From positions 1 through 44,106 of the IMG/VR virus record IMGVR_UViG_3300021961_005366: a stretch of DNA of 44,106 nt. One strand, written 5' to 3'. Of this stretch, positions 13,501-19,464 are shown in pieces. How positions within the stretch are numbered: the first letter of the stretch is position 1; each line of letters begins with the position of its first letter. A program made the translations under genes and the position numbers. Below the pieces are notes generated by a model. The model saw nothing but the letters and a program-made list of their open reading frames with translations, had not been told where the DNA came from and did no database searches. The DNA is from a virus.

Positions 13501-15101
13501 GATTAACATATCCTGGGGTACGTGTAACTGGTCTTGGCTACGCTGACGAAGTATACAGTGACAAATTCTTAGATACTACAATCCAAAGCACATATCTAGA
13601 TACCAGTTTAGGTACTAGAGCAGAAGATATTAACGTTGACGGAGGATCGTTCGTTGATACTTATAGCAGTCATGCTCCGCAAGAGCTAACACCAGGTATT
13701 ACATTTGACACACTGGTAATGAGCGTGTTTACAAGAATTATTGATCAAAACGGTGCTATTGTTAGTGGACCTCCGTTGGGATATCGTGTAACACACAATT
13801 TAACTGGTAGTCAGTTAGTTACTCCAACAACGTTTGATCCTACTATAGAATATCCAATAAATTCTTATGTAATTTATAATGACGTCTACTATGTTTCACT
13901 TAGTGAAATACAACCAGGCTCGGATGTTCCTGGAGTTAGTAGTTTTTGGCGTGTAGCGCATGCTGGAATTCAAACATGGGCACACGATGCAACACACGAA
14001 AAAGGAAAATACATCAGCTACAACGATAAGATATATCAAGCTAAAAACACATTTAGTTTTAAAGGTACAGTAGCAACTTCTGCTAACCTGGTAATTAGTA
14101 CATCCAACATTGACAATGACACCTACTATGTAACAGACGAAGATACTATGTACTACTGGGTAACATCTGACAACTCTTGGTTTAAACTTACAGCACCAAC
14201 TTGGATCTCAAAAACTAGATATGAACGAGGTGATGCAGTGATATACAATAATGTATTGTATACAAGCAGAACTGGTTTTATGTATGTTGATGAAGTAGCA
14301 GATATTGCAAGTTTGCCAGCAGATGCACTAGCAGGGTCTGTGTATTTTGTTACTAGCGAAGTAACATATTATTGGAAAAACGATCATGGAAACTGGGTAG
14401 CAACAGGACCAACTCCAGAATATCAATCTAGATACTGGACTGCTCAAACTCCAACGCTATCGTCAGCAGGCGAACTAGGAAGATATCCAGATAGTCAACC
14501 TCAGCTATGGCAAGAAGTATACTTTGATAATGCTTCAACTCTAGAGTTTTCTCCGGTAGATTCTAGATCGTATTACAGAATTTCATCTACACACAGTACT
14601 TTAGTAACACAAGATTTTGCAATAACTGATACAACGCTATATGTTGAAGACGCTAGCTTGTTACCAAACCCTGATCTAGCTAGAGGTGTTCCAGGTGTTG
14701 TGTATGTTAATGGCGAGATACTCTATTATTATGAAAAAGACGAAACTACAAATACACTAAATCGTGTTCGTAGAGGTGTACTAGGCACAGGAGCCGCCGC
14801 AGTTATTGCAACAGGATCAAGAATTGACGACTTGTCGATACTACAAACACTACCTTCTAATTCAGATTACACAGACTGGTTAAACAGTTTGAATGAGTTT
14901 GGATTTGTTGAAGTTGGCGACTTTGACTTTGATGCACCAGGATTTGGATTTGCGTACAATGTTAGCTTCCCAGACAGTCCAAATGATCCGGACACAGACC
15001 CAGGTGACGCACCGTTTGACTATGATATTAGTATTACATCTGGTGGCGTAACCACAGAACAAGCCACATTCTTAGGTGCAAGCCCGGCATACAACCCATG
15101 A
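1572..15101 (+). CDS. Giant virion structural protein (4509 aa), possibly baseplate/tail-tip, in the gp7 position
   Basis: One uninterrupted frame covers 13.5 kb. The start is ATG with only a weak upstream AGGT. The first 200 residues (FLPSIFRTETNNKFLNATLD, then YYWVPNGPSAVDVF near residue 133) look like a globular head domain. Repeated modules follow: carbohydrate-binding-like units (Y..GD.V.Y.N.VY.A type) at about residues 674-815, 1975-2015, 3905-3935 and 4089-4240; six FG-GAP-like segments between about 2390 and 3140; and GGTGY-type beta segments near 2470 and 3810. Near the C-terminus a VPGVVYVNGEILYY segment precedes a VRRGVLGTG turn. Placement right after a gp6-like gene suggests a baseplate or tail-tip protein in the gp7 slot, possibly adhesive. 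It is roughly four times as long as T4 gp7 (1032 aa), so homology to gp7 is inference only. The last four bases overlap the next start. Confidence 0.7.
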   Translation: MAIIKTVNFLPSIFRTETNNKFLNATLDQLVSQPDFQRVNGYIGRKFSPTFVASDNYVAEPTASRQNYQLEPSVVVKNKSTNNIDFFSTYVDLLQQIQYHGGNIQNHTRLFGNETYSFDALIDYDKFTNFQNYYWVPNGPSAVDVFAGNVETEEQYTVTRNISVNGFNFSEKGIESNPVLVLARGGTYTFTVNEPGHKFWIQTEPGLTGFRFNQTNVSTREIFGVTNNGTDNGTVTFRVPLIDAQKRFTDMESVGNVDMASKIHYNELEGRILSTFLAEFPNGIDGAKTFSELHNKSLIFITNDDVLTDEYWTNNEYFDMLQYGIAVEDQVVPRDQRRNIWRVTLVPIGDVNPDTGISDDYVIHLVPSTHVAFDQKVYVNLGIDHGTKEFYLDHDQTYHEIPIITSVLDRLYYQDSEDATYFGEIRIVDAVNFTINVDEDILGTNSYTSPNGIDFTNGLKVSFNNTVTPAKYKNKEYYVEGVGTGIRLVPVDSLVTPEAYASGGLTTPDYITINRASSDLNGWSRSNRWFHIDVLTKTAEINKEVLVYEFTYDPDLNGLFVPVPENITIVTTLRSKVVVQNLEYEYAIGQIFYAFAEDNFYIKTAEGVIGTVNNYRAKNTSLPDQDFRAERPIIEFEHSLRLFNFGIEALDPIDYMDFTVQDAFSDIERSGSIYDTLTAYNKGDTVIYQNNVYGALKNAQTLPTDTVVWKKKDQLVPFDNTRIYFKGERVIENNHVYECLNNTTDSPATAVDGIWFDLYSYYLYDPATANTIVAGDIVEYNGFAYEARENIEQVPGLNATATTWELLFELTDNKRIIFANEQDPEIRRRIYEIQLETIDGLPTIHLAEVGERLLENGDIIIVKSGKNGSKNFWYDGSTWYEGQTKTAINVQPKFDVLDQNNISYGDATYYPNSTFTGTTLFQYKRGTGTNDRVLGFPLTYKNFNSVGDIEFESSFNTDTFTALSGLETINYPVSQGFLFKDYTKTNREYRNVWIKNQEESKQYQLFSNIYNGETNYFEIDIINDEVEKTPNIKVYVNNKLLKRIDFTLELIGRRLCVVVNPAYLTKVGDKVDISIYSRNAVSERSYYEIPLNLDFNGKNANFSSLTLGQLKDHVGKLEENTNAISESIGTFTSQRDIFFKNNTGTILQHAYPLIYSNLFLTNEKLNFIESLELASREYTKFKNRFLELCRNIQNIQSKTIADHVDEIISVINQSKNTTMPFYTSDMIPYGTNRTVYDDVVINPNLKQFDLPGVFNDNVLSNTAILVYVNDVQLIKDKDYSFPQDRTAVVISNTFPLETDDRIRVVEYHNTDGCYLPPTPSKLGLYPKYTPSKIYDDTFVEPRNIIQGHDGSAMPAFDDFRDDLLLEFEKRIFNNIKIDFDENIFDIHQYIPGSFRDTDYTEQEWKRILGRSFLRWAGSNQVDYTTNKVFQSNNPWTWNFARQSNKLSGKPLTGSVRGIYMSLFDTVRPHTHPWEMLGFSSEPSWWVERYGVAPFTSGNLLLWEDLERGYIHAGPRAGVNKNFARPGLTQIIPVDEYGFRKSPDQFIVRSLNPSTLNTSFEVGHVGPAEYAWIKSSDYAFAVQRALALIKPAFYFGSLMNIKRYYRDSRLGQLVNRTTLQRITPNNIVVPDSVTNGSRNFVAGYMNWIVDYTTYLGINGKALLRQQLDDLEVELGYKAAGYTGKNYINVLAEQSSPSSTSSSIIIPDDNYKIILHKSTPVRKVVYSAVIVQKSGNGWTVSGYNLSDPYFSVIPSQSDNENHVLTVGNRRATIFHNYVKKKVLVPYGTEFQNVQQVADFLVSYSRYLVGQGFVFNQNDPGLNELRNWELSVKEFLSWEQQEWQEGSLLVLSPAFDRIELNVIGGTVDKITNSINGNKVLSPNFNVIKNTDFTVNRQPNFFSLETLNGQTICLFEGRVIQYEHAFVFDNVTVFNDIIYLPELGNRQFRLKLVGNKSAQWSGELNPPGFIFNDPKIEEWASWTDYKKGTIVKYKRNTFTAIKNVVGKAEFVLSEWTQIDDEGQKSGLLPNFSYNADRFERIYDVENLPIDENLQEFSSGIIGLRNRQYLTDLALDFQSQTKFYQGFIKEKGTKTAIESLTTARFNNINSNINLYEEWAVRVGEYGSLESDAQIEIELDDTKFTNNPSTFNLLTSMEKQTPGIVPVRPADVYKKTTSTFPRNIFHERNDDSDYDKDIARAGFVNLADINATIYDIVNFNALNTYLRQLGDGFKVWVAKDFDLDWNVYRITAADARPTAINYELDNVMSIDFNNRHNLKVGEVFCIKSFNADYDGFYKVKSISNSQRLLVDMYQGADFLKEARTIAEDSGILFHMDSMRLSDPTKINDIAPRKGWLNGDKVWVDSYNSDNKWAVYEKQASWNQSQELTSNQYRGNDGYGSSVKINKNSDLIALGAGRSDKIALFTRIVGEGFFQTGSFDPPGLKYTYNGITTTGGAGTNASFDVIGFSAYTSNIYFTATIFNGGTGYQVNDVLTIASGNIGSSSDLLLVVTSVGTNGIITGFDYQNAADTAVVGYGDIIDMSDYVMVAGASRIDPGAVIIHNFRVQDNEHDLQILAAPSAGEEFGTNVKISDDGQWIYVGAPAANKVYCYHREEEVTSRTQTFKDSLDEQDSFVQVVDLREYSVSGVSYQLSFVPDNANSIVVTYNETNILLPNIDYELANGNEIRLLNTLLSNRLINQIVVKQAPYYKLETTLTPPAGTNADARFGEFIYCNGLNTRLFVGGPETDVNSVNSVGKVFVYGRRYEHIRTVTTSTSYVVTSDISAVTDVYLGNTRLYKDEDWSFSNNELTIVVDRIVAEGLVQAVQVEEASGLDAFASLSSIPSGQIIKVYSNQFDLSDELLPPENERVAGARFGTQIVTDQTGAGLYITAPNYSDSTYSSGKAYRFIQPEMYFGSITASVAEPTLTAGDNLYLNGYRVELGGTTVEQLVADINNASIPGISAGLVNGFLQIRSTIKNLRQKLTITCAGSTICNDLGLNSYTYNQSLQLPMDSDNESFALSVSVSDNDDILLIGSGNAASVLTLKVDNEKGANTTTFDGNSTLFADRSFSSNAYIYELLQDTGTNLSNAGVQTFAQKFDLVENREFDLFGISLDLRGDVIVVGDPGDDNIINNGGTAYLYETTGKRIWNKIRQEEEKVDVGTLTRSLIYSKQDHTIKTNFDFIDPAKGKILGLAESNLDFKVASDPAIYTNNPVSTSDVVVDPNMHWGEDQVGKFWWNLSKVRYIDYEQGDLIYRVKNWGRFFPGSEIEICEWIESSVSPAEYTTINDADMGTPKYTDEGTYVQTTIVDGATGIQRQKYYFWVVNKSVSTNPDKSGSPVTVREMIESPELQGIPYIAPIARNAVSLYNINDYLSGTDIVLQIRYDNLRNSNTIHSEYQLIQEGNPADRIPESIVDKLIDSLAGADSSGLVVPDSGLLEQDRYGISIRPRQTMFVDRMGALKTFVQVVNKVLIQHPIVQQKVITGISSKEADPAISEYNFTVDIIDELEFLDKQGLPEGYKVFVRSDSNNENLWAIYILQSSQFVLYRLQAFDTSHYFNYTDWYATGFDESIREDYTVNFERDIQSLSQIKAGEIIRVRYNNIGTFTLYQIKQDNNNDDLELVGLGQGTIQLSDKLYDKEKYQLGFGLENFDSARFDVNPSIEIRNIFNALRHDIYINELAGEFNKLFFSMVNWVLYNQRDVDWIFKSSFISVYHQLRELDQYPSFVRDNQDFYIDYINEVKPYRTKIREYLLGYTGNDNYPGDVSDFDLPAYFEPTTQDFRSPSGEGINDDLYLRNDREYSQWYTNHELTLESIQIAQGGTGYTVAPVVTVVNYDGTVSTVKPTAKINPVDGSVTSITFSGEFVFDSSPTININGNGTGAKAYPVMVNNKVRSIKTEIKFDRIAYSSNLKEWTPALDVAEGDYIYFQNEVYLATQDVPASNIFDFRFLIPVSHTFGNAIDRIVAYYVAPDGTPGVELLSKLIDGLTYPGVRVTGLGYADEVYSDKFLDTTIQSTYLDTSLGTRAEDINVDGGSFVDTYSSHAPQELTPGITFDTLVMSVFTRIIDQNGAIVSGPPLGYRVTHNLTGSQLVTPTTFDPTIEYPINSYVIYNDVYYVSLSEIQPGSDVPGVSSFWRVAHAGIQTWAHDATHEKGKYISYNDKIYQAKNTFSFKGTVATSANLVISTSNIDNDTYYVTDEDTMYYWVTSDNSWFKLTAPTWISKTRYERGDAVIYNNVLYTSRTGFMYVDEVADIASLPADALAGSVYFVTSEVTYYWKNDHGNWVATGPTPEYQSRYWTAQTPTLSSAGELGRYPDSQPQLWQEVYFDNASTLEFSPVDSRSYYRISSTHSTLVTQDFAITDTTLYVEDASLLPNPDLARGVPGVVYVNGEILYYYEKDETTNTLNRVRRGVLGTGAAAVIATGSRIDDLSILQTLPSNSDYTDWLNSLNEFGFVEVGDFDFDAPGFGFAYNVSFPDSPNDPDTDPGDAPFDYDISITSGGVTTEQATFLGASPAYNP
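3591..4010 (+). other. Three tandem carbohydrate-binding-like modules inside the giant protein
   Basis: Residues about 674-815 contain three consecutive units of roughly 45 residues, each with the pattern Y/F-x(4-6)-Y-x-K/A-G-D/E-x-V-I/E-x-N-x-V/A-Y and then a W about 25 residues later. The cores are YNKGDTVIYQNNVYGAL, YFKGERVIENNHVYECL and IVAGDIVEYNGFAYEAR. This resembles the CBM5/12 (chitin-binding type 3) fold found on many secreted and phage proteins. Similar single units recur near 7494-7600, 13283-13350, 13835-13930, 13978-14050 and 14203-14280. Sugar binding is inferred from the family pattern. Confidence 0.5.
8742..10990 (+). other. FG-GAP-like beta-propeller region inside the giant protein
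   Basis: Six segments share the pattern FG-x(3)-K/S-I-S-x-D-G/N-x(2)-I/L-x-V-G-A/G-P, as in FG-GAP/integrin-type propeller blades: GYGSSVKINKNSDLIALG (about residue 2391), FGTNVKISDDGQWIYVGAP (about 2577), RFGEFIYCNGLNTRLFVGGP (about 2718), RFGTQIVTDQTGAGLYITAP (about 2864), FALSVSVSDNDDILLIGSG (about 3008) and FGISLDLRGDVIVVGDPGDD (about 3100). Most are followed by a V/A-Y-x-Y/F strand that would close the blade. Spacing is uneven (about 90-190 residues), so other strands are inserted between blades. The propeller is inferred from the repeat pattern. Confidence 0.5.
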
Positions 15102-15787
15102 TAAATAATGATATAAAAGAGCAGGATACTGAAAATATGAAAACAGATTCAACAAAAAAGAAGCCAGACGAACTTGGCGGTTTCCATATTGAAGGGCATA
15201 TTAAAATACATGACCCCGACAGTGGAGATGTTTATGTTAATAAGCGTAACGCTATTCACTATGAAAACATCAGTGAGGCATTAGCCTATAACTTAGCTAA
15301 CAAAGGTCAGAGCTATATCTACGAAATGCACTTTGGAAACGGTGGCACAACTGTTAATGCTACAGGCGTTATTACATACAATCCTGCTAACACAAACGCC
15401 CAAAACAGTAGCCTATACAATGCAACCTACAGCAAGATTGTAGACGATACAGATGTTAACAACCTAGACGCTACACGCAACAAAATGGAAATTAGACACA
15501 CACCAGGTCAGCCATACACAGATATACTTGTAACTTGTTTGCTAGACTATGGTGAACCAAACGATCAGGCGGCTTTTGACAACCTACAAGATTTAAACGG
15601 AGACTATGTTTTTGATGAACTAGGACTTCGTGCTAGAAGTACCGATGGAACTAGTGGATTAACCACAACAGGCAAACTGCTAACGCATGTTGTTTTCCAT
15701 CCAGTACAAAAGAGCTTGAACAGACTTATCCAAATCGATTATACAGTGAGAATCCAGACGTTAACAAATCTAAGCAGTATTAGTTGA
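15098..15787 (+). CDS. Virion structural protein (229 aa), function unknown
   Basis: The first ATG overlaps the stop of the giant gene (ATGATAA), which argues for translational coupling. A second ATG at 15137 (MKTDSTKKKPDELGG) has an AGGA about 11 bases upstream and lies after a possible late-promoter motif at 15100, so it is a plausible alternative start. The first 25 residues are charged and probably disordered. The body has GGFHIEGHIKIHDPDSGD, then YIYEMHFGNGGT, and ends with LGLRAR followed by LLTHVVFHPVQKS and a beta-rich IQIDYTVRIQ tail. The position between the giant structural gene and the fibre genes supports a baseplate or tail component, perhaps in the gp8 slot, but I see no clear resemblance to T4 gp8. 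Confidence 0.6.
   Translation: MINNDIKEQDTENMKTDSTKKKPDELGGFHIEGHIKIHDPDSGDVYVNKRNAIHYENISEALAYNLANKGQSYIYEMHFGNGGTTVNATGVITYNPANTNAQNSSLYNATYSKIVDDTDVNNLDATRNKMEIRHTPGQPYTDILVTCLLDYGEPNDQAAFDNLQDLNGDYVFDELGLRARSTDGTSGLTTTGKLLTHVVFHPVQKSLNRLIQIDYTVRIQTLTNLSSIS
15100..15107 (+). promoter_or_regulatory. Possible late-promoter motif GATAAATA
   Basis: The octamer matches the T4/cyanophage late-promoter core (TATAAATA or NATAAATA) seen twice more in this window just upstream of genes. Here it overlaps the stop/start junction, so it would only serve the 229-residue gene if the ATG at 15137 is used. It may be a chance product of the ATGATAAATAATG junction. Confidence 0.3.
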
Positions 15788-15798
15788 GGTAGATAAAA

Positions 15799-17631
15799 AT
15801 GGCATATGTTATTAATAGAACAAACGGCGACATACTACTTAATTTACCAGATGGTTCATTAGATACTAGTACAGGTCTTTCACTAGTAGGTCGTAACTAC
15901 GTCGGATTTGGTGAACTACAGCAAGAAAATTTAATTAAAATTCTAGAAAATTTTGCCAACGATACTAGACCAAATACAGCAATGACCGGACAACTTTGGT
16001 ATGATACAAGTGTTGGCATGCTTAAATTTTATAACGGTAGTGTTTTTAAACCAATTAGTAACTTAACTATTGGTGGATTTGCTGAAAGACCAATAAACAC
16101 CAATGTTGGAGATCAATTTTTTAACACTGACGAAAATGAGTTTTATATTTGGAATGGTGCAAGTTGGACACTAGTTGGTCCAACAGATTTAAGTAGACTA
16201 TCAGAAATTAGAGTTGTTGGTTCTTTAGCAAGCTCTCTTGATTTGCCCGCTGGCGGAGGTTTACAATCAAACGGCGACCCTGCTCGCGGTGGTGAAGCTT
16301 ATATCATTGACGGACATCTTTGGATCTGGGATACAGAACGTTGGAATGATGTTGGACAAGTACAAGGACCACAAGGAGAACCAGGACCACAAGGTGCTAC
16401 AGGCGAACGTGGTCCACAAGGTGTTGCTGGTCCGCAAGGCCCACTTGGCCCACAAGGCTTACGTGGTCTACAAGGTGTACAAGGCGATCAAGGTCTAACT
16501 GGACCACAAGGTGCTACAGGTCCAACTGGCCCTTCTGGTGCTGACGGTACTAGTGTTGTTATTATGGGCGGTAAAACAGATGTTAGTCAACTTCCTCCAA
16601 GTAATAATACCATTGGTGATGCTTACCTAGTCAACGGTGAACTTTATGTTTGGACTGGCTCCGCTTGGGAAAACGTTGGTAATATTCAAGGTCCGCAGGG
16701 TATTCAAGGCGACACTGGTCCACAGGGTATTCAGGGTGTTCAAGGACCAACAGGTTTAACAGGACCGCAAGGTCCAACAGGACCGCAAGGTCCAACAGGA
16801 CCGCAAGGTCCAACAGGTAATACTGGACCACAAGGGCCAGCCGGTCCGCAAGGCGCAACGGGCGCAACTGGATCACAAGGCCCAACGGGACCGCAAGGTC
16901 CAACAGGCCCAGCAGGTCCACAGGGTGAGACAGGACCAACAGGACCAGAAGGCCCAGCTGGTTCAAATGCATGGGCAGACATTACAGGAAAACCAAGTTT
17001 TGCAACTGTTGCAACCAGTGGCAGTTATGGTGATTTAGTTAATACACCAACACTGTTTGATGGAAATTATAACAGTTTGACAAACAAACCAGCATTAAAT
17101 TTTGTACCATTAAGCGGCACAACTGGTTTAGCAGGTAATATTATACCAACAACAAACAACACACGTAGCTTAGGATCAAATGCTTTAAGATTTTCTGTTG
17201 TTTATGCTACAACATTCAATGGAACATCTACACAAGCACAATACGCTGACGTTGCAGAACGCTTTGCTAGTGATGCTGTATATACTCCAGGTACTGTTGT
17301 TGCACTAGGTGGAGTAGAAGAAATTACTGCTTCAGTTGAAGATGCTAGTGAAGAAGTGTTTGGAGTAATTAGTACACGCCCAGCTCACCTAATGAATGCA
17401 GGTGCAGGCTCAGATGAAACACACCCAGCAGTAGCAGTTAGTGGAAGAGTACCGGTTAGAGTAATTGGAAAAGTCAAAAAAGGACAACGTTTAATCAGTG
17501 CAGGCAACGGATTAGCTCGCGGTGCAGAAAGACATGAAATTACAAATCTTAATGTAGTAGGTCGTAGTTTAGAGGATAAACACACTGAAGATATAGGGGC
17601 TGTCGAAGCAATAGTTAGACTGAATTCCTAA
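15799..17631 (+). CDS. Collagen-like tail fibre protein (610 aa)
   Basis: A GAGGT Shine-Dalgarno sits 9 bases before the ATG. Residues 1-125 form an adaptor shared with the proteins at 19495 and 21069 ([14 protein letters not shown], then [17 protein letters not shown], then [20 protein letters not shown]). Next are two [knob plus collagen] units: a knob ending [14 protein letters not shown] before Gly-X-Y block 1 (residues 190-250, 20 triplets), and a knob with [15 protein letters not shown] before block 2 (298-388, 30 triplets). A linker ([15 protein letters not shown]) leads to a C-terminal domain at about 483-610 starting [19 protein letters not shown]. That domain is nearly duplicated in the protein at 21069 and resembles C-terminal fibre chaperone or intramolecular-cleavage domains, though cleavage is not shown. 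The likely role is a trimeric receptor-binding fibre. Confidence 0.85.
   Translation: MAYVINRTNGDILLNLPDGSLDTSTGLSLVGRNYVGFGELQQENLIKILENFANDTRPNTAMTGQLWYDTSVGMLKFYNGSVFKPISNLTIGGFAERPINTNVGDQFFNTDENEFYIWNGASWTLVGPTDLSRLSEIRVVGSLASSLDLPAGGGLQSNGDPARGGEAYIIDGHLWIWDTERWNDVGQVQGPQGEPGPQGATGERGPQGVAGPQGPLGPQGLRGLQGVQGDQGLTGPQGATGPTGPSGADGTSVVIMGGKTDVSQLPPSNNTIGDAYLVNGELYVWTGSAWENVGNIQGPQGIQGDTGPQGIQGVQGPTGLTGPQGPTGPQGPTGPQGPTGNTGPQGPAGPQGATGATGSQGPTGPQGPTGPAGPQGETGPTGPEGPAGSNAWADITGKPSFATVATSGSYGDLVNTPTLFDGNYNSLTNKPALNFVPLSGTTGLAGNIIPTTNNTRSLGSNALRFSVVYATTFNGTSTQAQYADVAERFASDAVYTPGTVVALGGVEEITASVEDASEEVFGVISTRPAHLMNAGAGSDETHPAVAVSGRVPVRVIGKVKKGQRLISAGNGLARGAERHEITNLNVVGRSLEDKHTEDIGAVEAIVRLNS
16366..16548 (+). 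repeat. Collagen-like Gly-X-Y block 1 (20 triplets)
   Basis: Twenty uninterrupted Gly-X-Y triplets ([12 protein letters not shown]... to GPSGAD) encoded mostly by GGx CCA CAA. The more varied triplets (GER, GLR, GDQ) make this block less repetitive at the DNA level than block 2. Confidence 0.9.
16690..16962 (+). repeat. Collagen-like Gly-X-Y block 2 (30 triplets)
   Basis: Thirty uninterrupted Gly-X-Y triplets rich in GPQ and GPT, from GPQGIQGDT to GPEGPAG. No interruption was found. The encoded trimeric rod would give the fibre shaft its length. Confidence 0.9.
16762..16815 (+). repeat. Three perfect tandem copies of an 18-base unit, each a small hairpin
   Basis: The unit GGACCGCAAGGTCCAACA occurs three times in a row without mismatch (16762-16779, 16780-16797, 16798-16815) and encodes GPQGPT each time. 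Within each unit GGACC and GGTCC are reverse complements around a GCAA loop, so the array could form repeated short hairpins and be prone to slippage in 18-base (two-triplet) steps that keep the frame. Confidence 0.9.
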
Positions 17632-17635
17632 GGAG
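17630..17635 (+). promoter_or_regulatory. Shine-Dalgarno AAGGAG that selects a TTG start
   Basis: AAGGAG overlaps the TAA stop of the upstream fibre gene and lies 7 bases before TTG at 17643. No ATG is near, so this site is the main reason for accepting the TTG start. Confidence 0.8.
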
Positions 17636-17642
17636 TAATACG

Positions 17643-19274
17643 TTGTCTAAGATAAAGTTGGTATTCAATAACGCTGGAACATATAGATTTATTGTTCCAA
17701 ATTGGGTAAGTCCTATTGTTACAGCTCGTATATGGGGTGCAGGTGGACAAGCAGGATTTAATACCAGTGGCAATGCCGGCGGTTCTGGTGCGGCAGGCAT
17801 TTATGTTAAAACTTTCTTAAATTTTGTAGAGCCTGGACAAGGAATTTATGTTTCTGTTGGCCAAGGCGGCGGTCGTGGACAGCGATCATTTTTTGACGGA
17901 AGATATTTTAGTGGTGGTTGGGGAGGCTACGGCGGTCATAAACAAGCAGGACCTTCGGGAGATGGAGGACACGGCGGCGGTGCATCTGTTATAGCTAAAC
18001 CTAACTTAGTTTTAGCAGCCGCAGGCGGAGGCGGCGGTGGCGGTGGCGCTTCCCGTAACTACGCCGGCGGCGGTGGAAACCTCATTTCTGGTAGCTTGTA
18101 TAGTGAACCAGGACATGGATATAACGGCGTCGAAATGATTGGATTTGGCGGTGGTGGTGGCGGTGGCGGCGGTGGCCCACAGCGCGGAGGTTCCGGCAAT
18201 AGGGGTGATGAATCAGTAGGTCCTAGTACTGGCGGAAAATCAGGCGGTGCAGTTTTATTTGCTTCGGGCGGCGGAATAATTGAAACTCCGTTAAGTAGTA
18301 AACCATATATTGATAACGAGGTAACCCCTGGACCACGAAGTAAAACTATGGGTACAGGCGGCCAAAGTAATGGACAACCAGGCACAGACGGATACGTTGA
18401 ATTAACATTTGACTATGGTGCTCCTGCAACATATATCAAGAAAAACGGAGATTGGAAAAAAGTAATAGAAGCATACTATAAGTCAACAAATACTGGAAAT
18501 TGGATACCTGCGAGAGCGGCATATCACAAACAAGGTAATAATTGGGTTATAGTAAATTCAACTGTTGAACCAGAATTTAATATTGAAAACGTCACCACTG
18601 GTATATTAACTACCACCGGAGAAACTAAAGAAACATTTGGCCGTATTGCCGAAAGACCTCCTCAATATGTAGATCCTCCTCCGCCTCCTCCGCCAGTGTC
18701 TGACCCTGGCGATTGGCACGACGACGGTGATTGGGGCGATTATGACGACAGTTTCGACAGCGGCGGCGGCGGCGACGGAGGTGGCGACAGTATTATCTGT
18801 ACTGAGCTATTCCGTAGAGGAATGATGCCAGCTGACATCTATGCGGCTGACGCACAATATGGTTCAAAACTGTTTGATGCTTTTCCTGAAATGAAAACTG
18901 GCTACCATCGCTGGGCTAGGATTGTTACAGAATGGATGAACGGTCGCGGTCCTACATTTATGTGGTGGATACGAGATCCTGAAAAACGTGCCCGTCGTCA
19001 ATCAGCATGGGCTACTAAGTGGGCAGAAGAACTTGCCGCACCTTGGGCCGCTGAAATGGCACACATACAAGGGGTACGCAAAACTAGTAGTCGTGCAGGA
19101 CGTTGGTTAATGCGTTTGGGATATCCAATTACAAAATACATTGGTAAAATGAAAACAAAGCCCAAGTATATGCATCTGGTAGCATTGGTTGCAATACTTG
19201 CGATTGCTAAACTACTTGTTTTAATAACAGGTGAAAAGATCAATCTAAAGGAGAAAAATGATGACTCTCGATGA
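17643..19274 (+). CDS. Glycine-rich adhesin-like tail protein with C-terminal membrane segment (543 aa)
   Basis: The start is TTG with AAGGAG 7 bases upstream. The N-terminal 30 residues (AGTYRFIVPNWVSPIVTARI) followed by WGAGGQAG match the glycine-rich domain common in phage tail proteins and recall the polyglycine adhesin tips of some T4-like phages. Residues about 35-255 are packed with glycine runs, one of nine and one of ten. A GDWKKV...W..A..AYHK segment (about 265-305) follows. Then come a proline run, an acidic Asp/Gly linker, and a distinct C-terminal domain from about 375 (CTELFRRGMMPADIYAAD, then YHRWARIVTEWM). Residues about 507-528 (YMHLVALVAILAIAKLLVLI) look like a membrane helix, which is odd for a fibre. 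The next gene starts inside its last codons. Confidence 0.75.
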   Translation: MSKIKLVFNNAGTYRFIVPNWVSPIVTARIWGAGGQAGFNTSGNAGGSGAAGIYVKTFLNFVEPGQGIYVSVGQGGGRGQRSFFDGRYFSGGWGGYGGHKQAGPSGDGGHGGGASVIAKPNLVLAAAGGGGGGGGASRNYAGGGGNLISGSLYSEPGHGYNGVEMIGFGGGGGGGGGGPQRGGSGNRGDESVGPSTGGKSGGAVLFASGGGIIETPLSSKPYIDNEVTPGPRSKTMGTGGQSNGQPGTDGYVELTFDYGAPATYIKKNGDWKKVIEAYYKSTNTGNWIPARAAYHKQGNNWVIVNSTVEPEFNIENVTTGILTTTGETKETFGRIAERPPQYVDPPPPPPPVSDPGDWHDDGDWGDYDDSFDSGGGGDGGGDSIICTELFRRGMMPADIYAADAQYGSKLFDAFPEMKTGYHRWARIVTEWMNGRGPTFMWWIRDPEKRARRQSAWATKWAEELAAPWAAEMAHIQGVRKTSSRAGRWLMRLGYPITKYIGKMKTKPKYMHLVALVAILAIAKLLVLITGEKINLKEKNDDSR

Positions 19275-19458
19275 ATACAAAGTAGGTCTACTACAAAGAT
19301 ATAATGCACTAAACGAAGAAGAAAAAGAATTAGTACGTGGTATTATGCGTACTCAATATGCTCCTGTTTTTGTTAAGGTATTGGGACAAGATCTACTAAG
19401 AAGTCTCCCTAACCTTATGCCATCTAAAAGCCCTGCGTCAGCACCGGTTGAAGAATAA
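19258..19458 (+). CDS. Small hypothetical protein (66 aa)
   Basis: ATG preceded by AAAGGAG with good spacing; a second ATG follows immediately. It overlaps the end of the glycine-rich gene by 17 bases, which suggests coupled translation. The sequence is helical and charged (LDEYKVGLLQRYNALNEEEK, then VRGIMRTQYAPVFVKVLG) and ends in a Ser/Pro/Ala-rich tail. No membrane segment or signal peptide is visible. It could assist or cap the glycine-rich protein, by analogy with small genes next to T4-like adhesins, but nothing in the sequence proves this. Confidence 0.7.
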   Translation: MMTLDEYKVGLLQRYNALNEEEKELVRGIMRTQYAPVFVKVLGQDLLRSLPNLMPSKSPASAPVEE

Positions 19459-19464
19459 GGCTAG

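Noticed and set aside
16360-16965. CRISPR-like or microsatellite array
   Set aside because: The periodicity is 9 or 18 bases without spacers and is explained by Gly-X-Y coding.
16631-16982. Minus-strand frames of 80 and 113 residues with Pro/Gly- or Leu-rich repeats
   Set aside because: They are antisense shadows of the collagen-like repeats; the repeat codons keep the opposite frames open.
18059-18385. Minus-strand proline-rich frame of 108 residues
   Set aside because: It is the antisense of the polyglycine codons (GGC/GGT read as GCC/ACC and CCG/CCA frames) with no ribosome site.
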